This document shows positions 1 through 10,869 of a stretch of 64,000 nt of DNA, in pieces. The DNA is from Buddleja alternifolia (lineage: Eukaryota; Streptophyta; Magnoliopsida; Lamiales; Scrophulariaceae). A model generated the notes under the pieces. The model did not search any database and was not told the origin of the DNA. It worked only from the letters and a program-made list of their open reading frames with translations. Every line of letters begins with the position of its first letter. Within the stretch, counting starts at the first letter, position 1. The position numbers were made by a program, and so were the translations under genes. The stretch covers positions 15,676,569-15,740,568 of the forward strand of contig CM033395.1 in the NCBI GenBank assembly GCA_019426215.1, in the 5' to 3' direction.

Positions 1-67
1 TATATTAAAGAGATGTGAAAAGATTGTGATACCAAAAAGGTGGTATACAATATTGTCCTTCATTTTA

Positions 68-322
68 GAGAAAATTACACACAAACCCCCTCACTTATTG
101 TATAATTACCAAAACCTCCCCTCACTTATTGAAAATTATCAATACACCCCCCTCAAGGGGTCTATTCGTAAAGTTTACGAGGAGTGAAATTGTAAGAATT
201 TTTAAACATACAGGGGGTGTAATTATAAGAAATCATTAACATCGGGGGTGTATTGGTAATTTTTAATAAGTGGAGAATTTTTGGTAATTACATGATAAGT
301 AAGGTGGCTGTGTAATTTTCCC
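68..322. repeat. MITE-like inverted-repeat element
   Basis: The two ends are inverted copies of each other over about 85-90 bp. The left arm begins GAGAAAATTACACA and carries two C-rich blocks followed by CTTATT. The right arm ends TGTGTAATTTTCCC and carries the complementary blocks, including GGGGGTGTA twice. A possible 6-bp direct repeat CCTTCA lies at 57-62 and 321-326, so the exact termini are uncertain. There is no coding capacity. The structure fits a short non-autonomous DNA transposon. The superfamily is not clear. Confidence 0.5.
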
Positions 323-482
323 TTCAAAAAATGGGCTTTTGTAATGTATTTTCGTCAAAACGCTTTAGAAATATCATCTTTTTGTCTTTGAAACTTAACG
401 ATAGAACTTATATTAAGAGGTGGAGTCTACCAAAATCAACAAAGTCGCAGAATTCGAAATAATAGAAAAAACAAAATACAAA

Positions 483-724
483 GATGAAATTAATCAAGCA
501 AAGAAATGTGGTCCAATGGTTCACAAGGCTTCCGCCGTGAGAACCCACCCGAGTTCGAACCCCAGGTGATGCTTGGTCTGAGGAGTTTACTCATCCGTCC
601 TGCCTTGGGGGGCCCTGCGCTTAGCGACTATTGCGTATTGGCAAGTTTGCTCTGCTGGGTGATTGACGGAGATTTATCCTGGAAATTCCAAAAAAAAAAA
701 AAAAAGATGAAATTAATCTAGCAA
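483..724 (+). mobile_element. tRNA-derived SINE with target-site duplications
   Basis: The body (about 502-705) starts with a polymerase III A-box-like stretch at 509-521 (TGGTCCAATGG) and a B box at 551-561 (GAGTTCGAACC), the internal promoter layout of a tRNA. It ends in a 16-base A tract at 690-705. A 19-bp direct repeat beginning GATGAAATTAATC flanks it at 483-501 and 706-724 with a single mismatch, as expected for LINE-assisted retroposition. The 71-codon ORF crossing it has no homology I recognise and is not a gene. Strand, tail and duplication all agree, so the call is firm; the family name is not assigned. Confidence 0.85.
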
Positions 725-827
725 GAGTACAGGCAACTCTGTTACCTGGCCTATGAACATGCGATCAATTGCACAGAACGGGGAAAAAGATTTTTTGACC
801 ATAGACTAGTGGTTTGGTACTAATGTG

Positions 828-2710
828 GACCCTAAACTTTTATGTGTACCAATTTGATACTTAAAACTTCTTAATATATACCAAATTTGACCATTTTTAG
901 CAAACTCCCTCGTTTTAAAACAAAATATTTATACACCCCCTCTAAGCTTTCTACTTTTAACACCCACTTCCCTAAACTTTGATTCGGCAAATGCATCCTC
1001 TAATATATTTGGGCAAAGACTTGATAATATTTTACTAAAAAATCTAACACCTTTATCCATGTACTTTACTCGAAAATACACGATTCTTGAGAACTAATTC
1101 TAGCCTCTTCTTTTTTTCATAATATACAAAATGAATTAAAATCAAGTAAAAGATCAAAATTAAAAATTAACTCTTATTTATTAAAAAGCAAAGAGTATAC
1201 GTTAATATTTAGATATTTACTTAAGTGCATAAATCTGAAAATATTCTTACAAAGTGGATTATTAGCTTGGCAATAAAGCTGAGCGAACCGAGCCTGGTCA
1301 AACTCATGCTTGACTTGATATTATGCGAGTTTTTATCACCAAAACTTGAATTTGCATGAGCTTTTTATTTCAAAGTTCGGGTTCAGTTTGAACATTAGTA
1401 CGAGTTTCGAGCCGAGCCTGAGCCGGCCCGAATTTATCCTCTTTTGAAAAATTTTAAGTAATAAAGTAATCTAATATATAAATTGAAAAAATAACAATCT
1501 TAAAAACATACAAAAATCATCATCATCCATGTTTTGATGACAAATTATTACTAAAATGTACCTTGAAATATCTCATTCATTGTAACATATGCTCCACACA
1601 TTATTTAAGATTGAAAAAAAATATAACTAAATTTATGATAAACTTACTTACAAAAAATTTTGCTTTTGTCGTGAGTTGTGAAGAGAAATAAATGAAATAC
1701 AATTCTCGAAGATAAAAGTTATCAGCTCTCAATGTCACTTTATGTGAATTGTCATATGTTTGTATTGGATACGGTCCGATAGGTTTAAATTGATAATTTT
1801 TTACTTTATAAATTTCTTGAGTATAGTATTCTATATTAGGAAATTTTAGAATTGAATGTTGATTGATTTTTGTATATAATATATAAAACATATATATACA
1901 TGTATATATTTTCTTTTACAAGCCCGAGCTCAATTCAAGTCGAGCCTACTCTCGCTCACTCTCGACTTGAATTCAAATTCAAACCTTATCCTTAGGTTCT
2001 AGCCCGGCTTGGGCCCAGCTTGTATAAAGCTCGGCTTAAAAATTATCAAGTCGGGCTTATGAGACTCGAGCCAATTTGAGCTCATTTACAGTCCTAAGTG
2101 GAAAGACATATTCTCAGATACATAATTCTTATAAAATTCTATAGTCAAAATTAATATATGATGTCTTACCATTTGATTTTTCACAGACAAAAAAAATAAA
2201 TTATACTACTAATATATAACTTGGATTTTATAGTTGAATTTGAACCTCCTTCAAACAAAAAGGAAAAAAAATTACGTCCCTCAATGTGTCTATTAAAATT
2301 ATGCATTTGGAAATTTATGACCTATTTACAAAATGACAATATTTTTATATTTATAATATAAAAATTAGGATTTTTTTAAAGTGTTTTAAGAGACATCTAA
2401 CTCTACAATTTAGCATTTTTCATTGATCTCCTAAAATAAATATCATAAGAGTTATACCTTTTTCTACAAATGTATGGACGAATTTCATCTAGTCTTTTAT
2501 TAGACTTTTATCATAATACTTGATTAAAGATGTATTTACAAGCAATTAGAGCATTCGTGCAGGTTGTTGTTAGAAGATAAAAGCTTAGAGGTGGTGGATG
2601 TAAATAAATTTTTCAATTTAATCAAAAAGAATACATTTGGTACAGATTAAAAAGTTCAAGCGTTAAATTGGTGCACTTAAAACATGAGGAGTCCAAATTG
2701 GTATAAAAAA
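828..2710. mobile_element. Decayed element with long inverted arms
   Basis: The arm near 841-1010 (TGTACCAATTTGATACTTAAAAC, then a CTCTAAGCTTT block) reappears as a diverged reverse complement at about 2545-2710. Spacing of the blocks is kept between the arms, so this looks like a large foldback or TIR element rather than chance similarity. The core is AT-rich and holds another element (1272-2096). No transposase frame is visible. The ORFs at 1601-1891 (minus) and 2684-2914 (plus) are low-complexity and I do not accept them as genes. Confidence 0.4.
1272..2096. mobile_element. Putative hAT-like non-autonomous element with GAGC/GCTC-rich ends
   Basis: Both ends (about 1272-1435 and 1918-2096) are packed with GAGC, GCTC, GAGCC and GGCTC words in opposite orientations, around an AT-rich core of about 480 bp. 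The right end read on the minus strand (GGACTGTAAATGAGCTC) resembles plant hAT-type MITE termini that I know as TGTAAACGAGCTCGAGCC. I did not find a convincing 8-bp target duplication. There is no coding capacity. Confidence 0.4.
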
Positions 2711-2908
2711 AAAAAAGTTATTTTGAGGGTTATAAATATTTTTCACCCGCACAAAATGATTAAAATGTGTTTGGTGTTATTTTCGACGGGATGTTTTTTC
2801 ATGAATATCTTTTCTAATATATTGGTACAAACACTTGGTTTAAGTAGTGTCATATCAATTAATTGTTCTATAAATTTTTTTATAATTAATATACTTAATA
2901 TTGTAAAG

Positions 2909-2959
2909 CAATAATAGTACTTTTCTTTTTTTTGGTAAATAAAATCAATAATAGTACTT
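2909..2959 (-). mobile_element. Tiny 5'-truncated retroposon scrap with 14-bp duplication
   Basis: The 14-mer CAATAATAGTACTT occurs at 2909-2922 and again at 2946-2959. The 23 bases between read on the minus strand as ATTTTATTTACC followed by an A-rich tail. This fits the 3' end of a severely truncated LINE or SINE copy inserted in minus orientation with its target duplication. A local duplication is the alternative. Confidence 0.4.
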
Positions 2960-3023
2960 ATCTATTGATACAAGTTACAAGTTCCACAACCCAAGACTTG
3001 TTAATCTAGAGATACCAGTTTCA

Positions 3024-3105
3024 ATTTTTATGTGGGAAGTCTTGGGCAATTTTTATGTGGAAGGTCTTGGGCAATTTTCAAGTTTTCATGTGGGAGGTCT
3101 TGGGC
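3024..3105 (+). repeat. Short tandem repeat, 24-bp unit
   Basis: Three imperfect copies of a unit ending TGTGGGARGTCTTGGGC run at 3024-3047, 3048-3071 and 3072-3105; the third has a 10-base insertion. The rest of 2960-3500 is AT-rich with no gene that I can support. Confidence 0.6.
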
Positions 3106-3501
3106 AATCATAGACTGTTATCAGTTGTGACTTTTCTCTCCTTATTTGAAGTCTTATAGGATTTGTGTGACCCATGATTAAAAATTATCTGTCTGAGTTT
3201 GTCGGGCCAAGATAACCCCTTCGTCTAGAATTTTAAAAAGGAAAAAAAAAAAACTCAAGTACCTTAAAAAGAATATAAAACTTAACTACCCATGTGACAT
3301 ATATAAAATAAAATTCACTGTAACAAGCTTCGTTACAATCTATAGTACTTTCTTGATTGCTAGTTTTACAACCTCCGGACACAGATGCAAAGTATATGTT
3401 TTCATTTATTACTTTTTCCGTTTCCCTGGAATGCTTGTTTGAGACAAAACCAAAATTTTGAGTGAAAAATAAGGAGAAGATAAGCTGAGTAAAAGATAAT
3501 G

Positions 3502-3505
3502 AAAA
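3502..3505 (-). terminator. Pol III TTTT terminator of the tRNA gene
   Basis: Five bases past the discriminator base, the minus strand has a run of four T residues, the minimal polymerase III stop. Its presence favours a transcribable tRNA gene over a dead copy. Confidence 0.6.
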
Positions 3506-3510
3506 TGTCT

Positions 3511-3584
3511 CGATCACAGTGGGAGTCGAACCCACAACTTTTTGATCCGAAGTCAAATGCGCTAATCCACTGTGCTATGCGATC
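3511..3584 (-). tRNA. tRNA-Arg (anticodon UCG)
   Basis: Read on the minus strand this 74-base gene folds into a full cloverleaf. The acceptor GATCGCA pairs with TGTGATC, with discriminator G. The anticodon stem is TTTGA/TCAAA with loop CTTCGGA (anticodon at 3548-3550), and the T arm is GTGGG-TTCGACT-CCCAC. No intron and no encoded CCA are present, as normal for a plant nuclear tRNA. A TTTT terminator follows. Compared with the plant tRNA-Arg(UCG) as I remember it, this copy carries several C-to-T or G-to-A changes. The acceptor and anticodon-stem changes occur as compensating pairs, while one D-stem pair looks mismatched. It may be a functional variant or a decayed copy that still folds. The ORFs over it on the same strand (3233-3599) are artefacts. 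Confidence 0.85.
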
Positions 3585-3778
3585 CTTGTTATGCAACATC
3601 TATTTCTATTACGAATCTATTTCTGAGAACACGTGTTGGGCGTATGTGAATTATAGCGTTATTTGAGTTGGACCAGTTCATCGAATCGAATTCTCTCCTC
3701 ATACTCATGGCTTTTTCAATCACTATCTGAGTTCACCAGTATCAATTAACCATCTAGTATGATATAATATTTATATAA

Positions 3779-4013
3779 AGGATAATTGCATCAACCTCTT
3801 CTGAACTATGGACAATTGACATCTGCACTCCTCATTTTTTAAATATTGGCATGGACCTCCATTTCTTCAACTTTTCAATTAAATTTACTAATTTAAAACT
3901 AAAACACCCTTTGTTGTTAGAACTAAAAATGTTGAATTAGACTTGATAATTTGTTGGACTTTTTTTTTTCAAACACCCTCTGATAATTTACTAATTTAGA
4001 ACTAAAACACCCT
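3779..4013. repeat. AT-rich repeat with 28-bp direct repeats
   Basis: A 28-base block beginning ATTTACTAATTTA and ending AAAACACCCT is present at about 3883-3910 and 3986-4013 with one mismatch. It resembles the end of a small plant MITE, but I could not find a partner terminus. From 3585 to 4215 there is otherwise no gene or RNA that I can support. Confidence 0.3.
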
Positions 4014-4215
4014 CCTGTGGAAAGCAATTCTTCTCCTTTAGATACATTAGGGTTGCTGCATGACTCTCTCATCCAACGTAACCCTAGTACCATGGAAATC
4101 CCTAGTCAACAAAACTTGAATCCTATTAGTGAATATAATATTAAACCTCTGCTTACTCTTTATTTGATAGGAGAAAACTCTTGTCCCACGTTGGGGAATC
4201 ATGCACAGGAGCAGA

Positions 4216-5892
4216 TGTTGGGAATCCTGTCGGCATGCGAAGCGGAAAAATAAAAATAGATCCGGATTTCCAAACTAAGATCAATTCGTGGCTTTCGTTA
4301 ATTTTTAACAAGAAAAAGATGAATACGAAAAACTTACCTTTTCGCGTATTCAATCTTCAATCCTCGCAAATGTTCAACCTTCTCCAACGGTTCAATTGTA
4401 CCATCTTTAAATCTGACGCGGCAGAATAGACTCCGGGAAATCTCTGACTCCATCTCCATAGGCGGCTAGCGAGAGAGAGAAGGAAGAAAAAAACTTTCCT
4501 CTGTATTGTATTTCTGATGGAGAATTTCACGTTATGTTTTTCAACTAGTCAATTGTGTTCTCTGGCTTGTGTTGGAGGACAAAATAAATCCTCCAACTAG
4601 GCCCATAAGTACACGCCCATATGGGCTATTGGACAGTAATTGGGCTATGTTGACCCAATTAACTTAGTCCAATTAATTTAATCAATTAACAATTTATCCA
4701 ATTAAATATATATTGATTGAATCAATATTCTTGTTAATTAATTAATTAATTAACTAATATTATAGTTTAAATATTTAATTAACCTAGTCAATAAAATTTT
4801 CAAACTAATTAATTTAATTCACCATTGTTTAATCCAAATAAACAACCAATTAAATTAGTTTGTCCTACCTAGGGACAAATTACTAGAACACCCTCCAAAT
4901 ACAAGACTTGATTTCCCCGTCTATTCTTCTATTGCGCGACTCTCTAGGTTTGTCTCAATTGGCAATGAGAGGATACCAAAGATTGTGAGTGACACCTAGC
5001 CAGCACCGTGGCCCCACATCATAGCCCAACCGAGTACGAAATGACTATGTCATTACGAACCTCTAGATTATGAATATCATATGAGTATAAGCCCTTCACT
5101 GAAGTATCCCGATCGAGTGAGAGTCATGAAATATGTCAAACTCACATGATTCGATGCTATGCTTAAGAATCATAGTAATATGAGATTACTAAACACGAGT
5201 TAGTTTATCAGCTCTGGCTAGAGACTTTCAATCTCATTTACCTATGATCACATAGGATACTTCTTGTTTACTTTCGAGATAGTGAATTCCCTCTTGGTAA
5301 TCACCTCACATGCTACTTGCCCATTAAAATGCATTTCGAGGTCGACCCCACCTTTTGACGGGTGAATTGGGCCTAACTACTCTAGTGACAGAATCCAATG
5401 TCACAAGCACACTGTGATCGTAACTCCTCAGATCTAAGGCTCACGCATACCTTCATAATCAGTAATCCAATCATTGACAGTCACTGAGTAAAAATCCATG
5501 TGATCGGATTACTACGAGCCATGTTCGAATACACAAATTCCATCAATGTATCTATGACAAAAACTCCCACTATCCCATAGTGTTCGACTGACACTCCTTT
5601 GTCAGAGTATGTATCATACAAGTCCATACGAATCTTAATGCCCAATTGAGATTCTTTGACTTGCGAACGATTTAAGTGATCAAGTATCAAACCCTTCCAG
5701 TTCCCATCTCCTCAAGGAGTGCGAAGGTTTGCCTTGACACACATGGACTCGTTGTTCATTTAAGACTTATAGATGCCATCAACAATTATACGAACAACAT
5801 AATATTGCCTTTATATTAATTAGAGGTTGTATAATATAAACTCGTGCCTCATATTCGAACTCCTCATTAGCATCGAGGGCACATTCCCAACA
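4216..5892 (-). repeat. C1 3' LTR
   Basis: The LTR is 1677 bp with TGTT...AACA ends. It is clearly similar but diverged from the LTRs at 11789 and 23475; shared landmarks include the segment near 4940-4970 (CTCTAGGTTTGTCTCAATTGGC) and the AATTAATTAA-rich stretch at 4670-4860. The ORF at 5481-5690 lies wholly in the LTR and is not a gene. Confidence 0.85.
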
Positions 5893-5905
5893 ATCTCCCA
5901 CTTGC
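5893..5905 (-). other. C1 polypurine tract
   Basis: Minus-strand GCAAGTGGGAGAT directly precedes the 3' LTR, the position of the plus-strand DNA primer. It matches the purine tract of element C2 (20713-20723), linking the two families. Confidence 0.8.
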
Positions 5906-8010
5906 ACTCAATGCCAATCGCTATGGTATTAAATACCCATCTTCTTAAGATGTCGCTCTAGCACAGCCTGTGACAATACCCAGTGAGTGGGTCAGCCGTT
6001 TAATCGGCTGAGCTTATTTTCTACAAGGCTACATCGCCCTTTCGAACGATCTCTCAAGAGATGTTGTATCTCTCACCATTTGTCTGGATTTGTGAGACCT
6101 AGGTTCCTTTCATACGCATGAGCTTCATTTCATCAAAGTGAAGTGACATTGCAAGCTCCATGTTTGGGACCAATAGAAGTTCTATCACGAACTTCAGATC
6201 CAAACAGTTTCCTTTGACAGCCTCCTAGGCTCCAAGGCATTTCATATTCATTCTCAGTAGTAGAGTATTGTACTTGGAACCTTTCAAAGTTACTACTCCA
6301 CAATTGAGGGTGAATACTAACCCAAAGTGGAATTTTTAATTTCCTTTGTCAGACTCAAGGTCCGAGTAAGTATCAAAATTTCCACTATCAGTTCTCCATA
6401 GGCATAGATGAAGAATATATCCTAAGTTCTTCTCAAGTACTTCGTGATATATTTTATGTCTACCCATTGCTCTTCCTCTCTAGGCAAGAGCCCTTTCTCA
6501 GATTTTCTTCCTAAATTGCTTTAGGATTTATTCTAAGCAAAGGGCTTGGGAAGGGCCCATTATCCTATTCGCCCTATTTTCATAGATGCGAATTATAAGG
6601 ATCAAGATAGCTTCTCCCAAGTCTTTCATGGAGAATATGCTCGATGTTTATGTCTTGACATAGTCAATGAGCCCACATCATTTCTCATAAAATGATATCT
6701 CACTCCCACTGACGTTATTGCACACAGATAGATGGTCTCTCTTCGTTTAGATGATATCATAACTCCAAATTATGTCATCAAAGTGAAGATTCTAACTACG
6801 AGAGGTCCGCTTAAATCCATAAATGGATTTATACAACATGTAGACCTTATGAGAGTCGACCTCAAATGTGAAACCCTTGGGCTGTTCGAAATAGGTGTCC
6901 TTCTAGAGGAATCCATTTATGAACGAGTCTTCACATCCATGTGTCAGATTTTCATAATATTGGTGTGTTGTTATTGAAAGTAAGATTCTAATGGATTTGA
7001 TTGTAGCTGTGGCAAAGGGGTTCCCTCATAGTCAATGCCCATCTTTTGACTACACCCTTTCGCCATCAACTTGGCCTTGCCATTCGAATCAATTTTTGTC
7101 TTGTAGATGTATTCACCCCTGACGAGTACAAAACTCTTGGGGCTATCTAATGGAGTCCAAGATTGATTCAAAGATATCTAATCCATCTTCACTTTCATAA
7201 CCTCGACACCTTCTTGTAAATCCATATCCACCATTGATTTGTCATGGTAGAGGGATTGTATCCTTGGTTCTCCTCTACTACATCATTCATCGTATGCTTT
7301 CTTTGTAGTAGACAACCACTTCTCTCAGGCGGCTGAGAGACTCTTCCATATCAAGCGTTGGTGGTTGTGTTTTAATGGGCTTAGTTTGGTTCCTTGAATA
7401 GTAGTGTCCTAAGATGTTTTGTTTTATTGTTTTAGAATAATCTTTCCACCTTCTCCAATTTCTCGAACGATCTTATCTTCGAGCAAACAGACCTCTAAGG
7501 CCATAATGATCCCCTGATCATCATGTAGGTAAAAAGAGTTCTCCCATTGAATCAATGGGATAACTAACAAAACATCCTTTTAAGGACCAAGCCTCCAGAT
7601 TCTTTACCTTTATCTTTTCTATGTACGTTGGGAATTCCCATACCGTCACGTGTTTAAGATCAGGCTTCCACTGGCGCCACATCTGATATGGTTCCATAAG
7701 AATGAATTTGGAGGGACATCTATTCAAGATGAACCTATGAGTAACGCAAGACTCACTATGAATTGGGTATTTCTATGTAGCTTAGCAGAATGAGTCATGT
7801 CCAACAAAGTCTCGTTCTTGCATACTACTACCCTATTCATTTGTAAAGTCGCTGGAAAGGTCAACTGTGAAACTATGTTACGTTCTTTTAGGAACGGGTC
7901 AAATTAGGAAATCATACACTTGACATTACAATCCAATCGTAGTGTCTTAGTAAGATACCATATATTCAACCATAGACGTCAGTATGCACAAACTTTAGAA
8001 CTTGAGCAGC
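5906..8010 (-). pseudogene. Decayed copia pol remnants of C1 (integrase, RT, RNase H)
   Basis: Reading right to left on the minus strand, three regions can be recognised despite many stops and frameshifts. About 8000-7521 is the integrase core and C-terminal region (words like ETLLDM, YQMW, VWEFP, FVSYP). About 7171-6740 is RT (KTKIDSNGKAKLMAKG, GIDYE, MDVKT, FEQPKGF, KSIYGFK). About 6470-5990 is RNase H (KYLRRT, VFTLNCG, REIVRKGDV-like). The order and spelling follow the intact pol of C2, so C1 belongs to the same or a sister lineage. Many differences are C-to-T type stops, consistent with long methylation-driven decay. No activity is possible. The ORFs at 6971-7171 and 7521-7727 are fragments of this pseudogene. 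Confidence 0.8.
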
Positions 8011-9959
8011 CCTTTAATATGTTCCTTGTGAAGGGAGATTTGATTATCTTGCCTATGAGATAAGATTTTTTAGTTTGGATAAGGATCCAATCCCAATGGG
8101 CTTGCACCCCCACGTGTATCCTAACTAGTGAATCTTATGCTCGTAAGGCATGGCCTAATCTTTAGGTGGCAAACAATTCTTCCAGATTATTTCTAGCATA
8201 CTACTTTCTCTAGTTTATGTGTTCACAGTATACTAATTCCAAACTTTCAAATCGTGTTAACAATTTTAGTAAGGATGTACCCACACTCATTTCCAAAATA
8301 AATGCCATGGAAGTTATTACCAAACTTAAAGAAGTACCATTTCTTGACCAAGTCAGAAAACGATAACTTTCTTAATGTCATTTGATAAAACTAATCAATT
8401 ATCCAAACGTGTTCAGAATTATGAAAGAACAGAGGTGGACTATATTTGGATACACCCGACACCATGTCTGGTTCCAATATTGATCACCTCTTGTATCCCC
8501 AGCTTTTGTACTTCTTTCTAATTCTTCAATCATGAGCACTGGCTCTAGAATGTAGAATACAAAAAAATGAGAAAACCGATCATAGAAAAGTTGTTTCCAA
8601 AACACATGGTTCTATGTCCAGTGCGCCTCATATTTAAGCCCTACTCATCGTCCCATTCTTAGACTTGAGTAATGCTTGCTTCAAGCATACAAATCAATGA
8701 CTCTAAACTGAGGACCTTCCTCATGTTTCTAAGTCTGTTGATTGGGTTAGGCCAGTTCAGACAAAATTTTCGAGCATAATTTTAAACGGGTTGATTTTCA
8801 AGAGAGAGATATAACAAACGCAGAAAATAAACAAGATTTAATTAGGACATTTATATTGGACACAAGTAAAAATAGGACTTTAATTTTACTTGGCTCCCAC
8901 TACATTTTTCGAAATATTACACTCCCACTACAATTTTCGAAAATCTCGTTGGATAGATTTCGTAGTGAGTATTGAGTTCTTCAAATAATTCAATGGGTTG
9001 CAACCTAACCGATTTCTGGCCCACTGATTATTAAAAGTGGTGTCGTACACCAATTTATCCAATAAATGATTCAATACTTTTCCCCATAGTTCACCAAACC
9101 ACAACCGAACAGGTTTGTAAGCTCGTGAACTACTTGAGTTCATTCCTACTAACTCCTATAATCTAACATTTGAATTTCACCTTGCAACCGAACAGGTTTC
9201 TGGTGTCAAATATGCTTCGATTAAGGCATTCAATGCACTTAATAAAAGTTCAAATTATTTCTAAATGCATAACCCCCGTAACTGCAAAGCATTACACATA
9301 TATAGTAATTCTAATTTTAGAAAGCTTAGTGGAGGGAGAGGATGTCCCACATCATTTACTAACTCGGTATTATTTTAATTGGGAGAATTTTAAATATTTC
9401 AACAAGGTCTCACAAAGCATATTAACTCATATCATGCTAACATGCCATATAAAGCGTAGAAAAATCTAGCAATTCTATTATTACACATTTTATGGACTAT
9501 TTAGATCGGCCCAAGTCAATGGGCTAATCACCCTATATATTTTAAGCATGCATAATAAAACATAAACCCAAGTCCATGAAACGTGCATCTCATCACATAC
9601 AACAAGCATTTTATACATAAAAGCACACATGCGATAAGAGCAGAAAATAAATTCAATTTATTTTGTTAATCAAGTCCAATTTGATTATTACAAAATTAAA
9701 TCCCATTTAATTTTGTCACTAAGACTAAATCCTATTTAATTGAAATGAAATTAAATCCAATTTAATTTTATGTGATCGAAAAATCTATATCATAATCAAT
9801 TAAATCTAATTTTGTTCACAACAAAACTAAATTTAATTTAATTTTTATATTATGATTAAATCAGTTTATTCTTCATGGAATTAAATCCAATTCAATTTCC
9901 ATTAGAAGATTAATACTAATTTAATCAAAGCAATATTAAATCTATTTGAAATCAATTCT
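8011..9959 (-). other. C1 gag/leader region, no recognisable gene
   Basis: By position this should hold the protease and gag of C1. I find no zinc knuckle, no DTG/DSG motif and no frame longer than about 70-100 codons (8399-8605, 8928-9143 minus; 9170-9469 plus). From 9640 the sequence becomes a simple AATTAAAT-rich field leading into the 57-bp repeats. It is treated as decayed, non-coding element DNA. Confidence 0.5.
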
Positions 9960-10330
9960 TACTTAATTTCAATGGGAGGATTAAATCAACTTTAATCTAA
10001 GTGGAATTAAGTCCTACTTAATTTCCATGAAAAAGATTAAATCGATTTCAATCATTGTGAAAACTAGTCTCACATAATTTCCATGAAAAATGATTAAATC
10101 AACTTTGATCTTAGTGAAATTAAGTCTCACTCAATTTCGATGAAAAGATTAAATTAATTTCAATAAGTGAGTGTGATGTCAAGTCACACTTAATTTCAAT
10201 GGGAATAATTAAATCAACTTTAATCTTAGTGAAATTAGGTCCCACTCAATTTCTATAAAAGATTAAATTAATTTCAATCAATGTGAAATTAAGTCCTTCT
10301 TAATTTCTATGGGCTTGCGAATTATTGACT
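9960..10330. repeat. AT-rich tandem repeat, about 57-bp unit with two alternating types
   Basis: About six to seven imperfect copies of a 54-59 bp unit of the form GATTAAATYRAYTTYAATC - TTAGTGAAATTAAGTC - CACTYAATTTC follow one another. Two variants tend to alternate: one with AAATCAACTTTAATCTTAGTG and one with AAATTAATTTCAATCAATGTG. This gives a higher-order period of about 115 bp. Looser copies extend to both sides (9660-10520). It lies in the leader of C1. Confidence 0.65.
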
Positions 10331-10869
10331 AAGTCCCACTTAATCAATTACAAAATTAAATCCCATTTAACTTTGATGGGCAAATTAAGTAGATTCAAAA
10401 TGTCAACAAAACTAAATCCAATTTAATTTTGTTTAATAAGTTAAATCTTAATTTAATTTATGTAAATTAAATATAATTTAATTTATATTAAATCTAATTT
10501 AACAATAATTAAATTTAATTCAATTTATAAAGAGGACTTGAAGAAGATTGACCCAATTAGTTAAAATTGGATTTGGATCTTACCCAATTAATAATTCAAT
10601 TGCAATTGAGTCCAAGCCCAATACCTAATTGAATTAATTTGAGTTGGGCCAATAATTAATTAATTCGTGCTGGGTCAAGCCCAACACTTCTTAATTAAAA
10701 ATAGGCTGGGCTATTTATTTAATTATTTCGAGTGGACCAAGCCCAATTCCCTTTCAATTAATAAAATACTCTTGGGCTTTTGTTTAATTAATTAGAGTGG
10801 GCCAAGCCCTACTCCATATTAATTAATTTATGCATTGGACCAAGCCCAACACATACAAAACAACCCTAG

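Noticed and set aside
3233..3599. Two minus-strand ORFs of 107 and 65 codons
   Set aside because: They overlap the tRNA-Arg gene on the same strand; the protein words near the anticodon are translated tRNA.
4670..4860. AATTAATTAA-rich stretch as a replication origin or matrix attachment site
   Set aside because: The same stretch is a fixed part of every C1 LTR copy, so it is element sequence; no independent evidence.
6732..6977. Plus-strand 81-codon ORF
   Set aside because: It is the antisense shadow of the decayed C1 RT.
9660..10330. Possible CRISPR array
   Set aside because: Repeats are contiguous, AT-rich and imperfect without unique spacers, and the DNA is from a plant.
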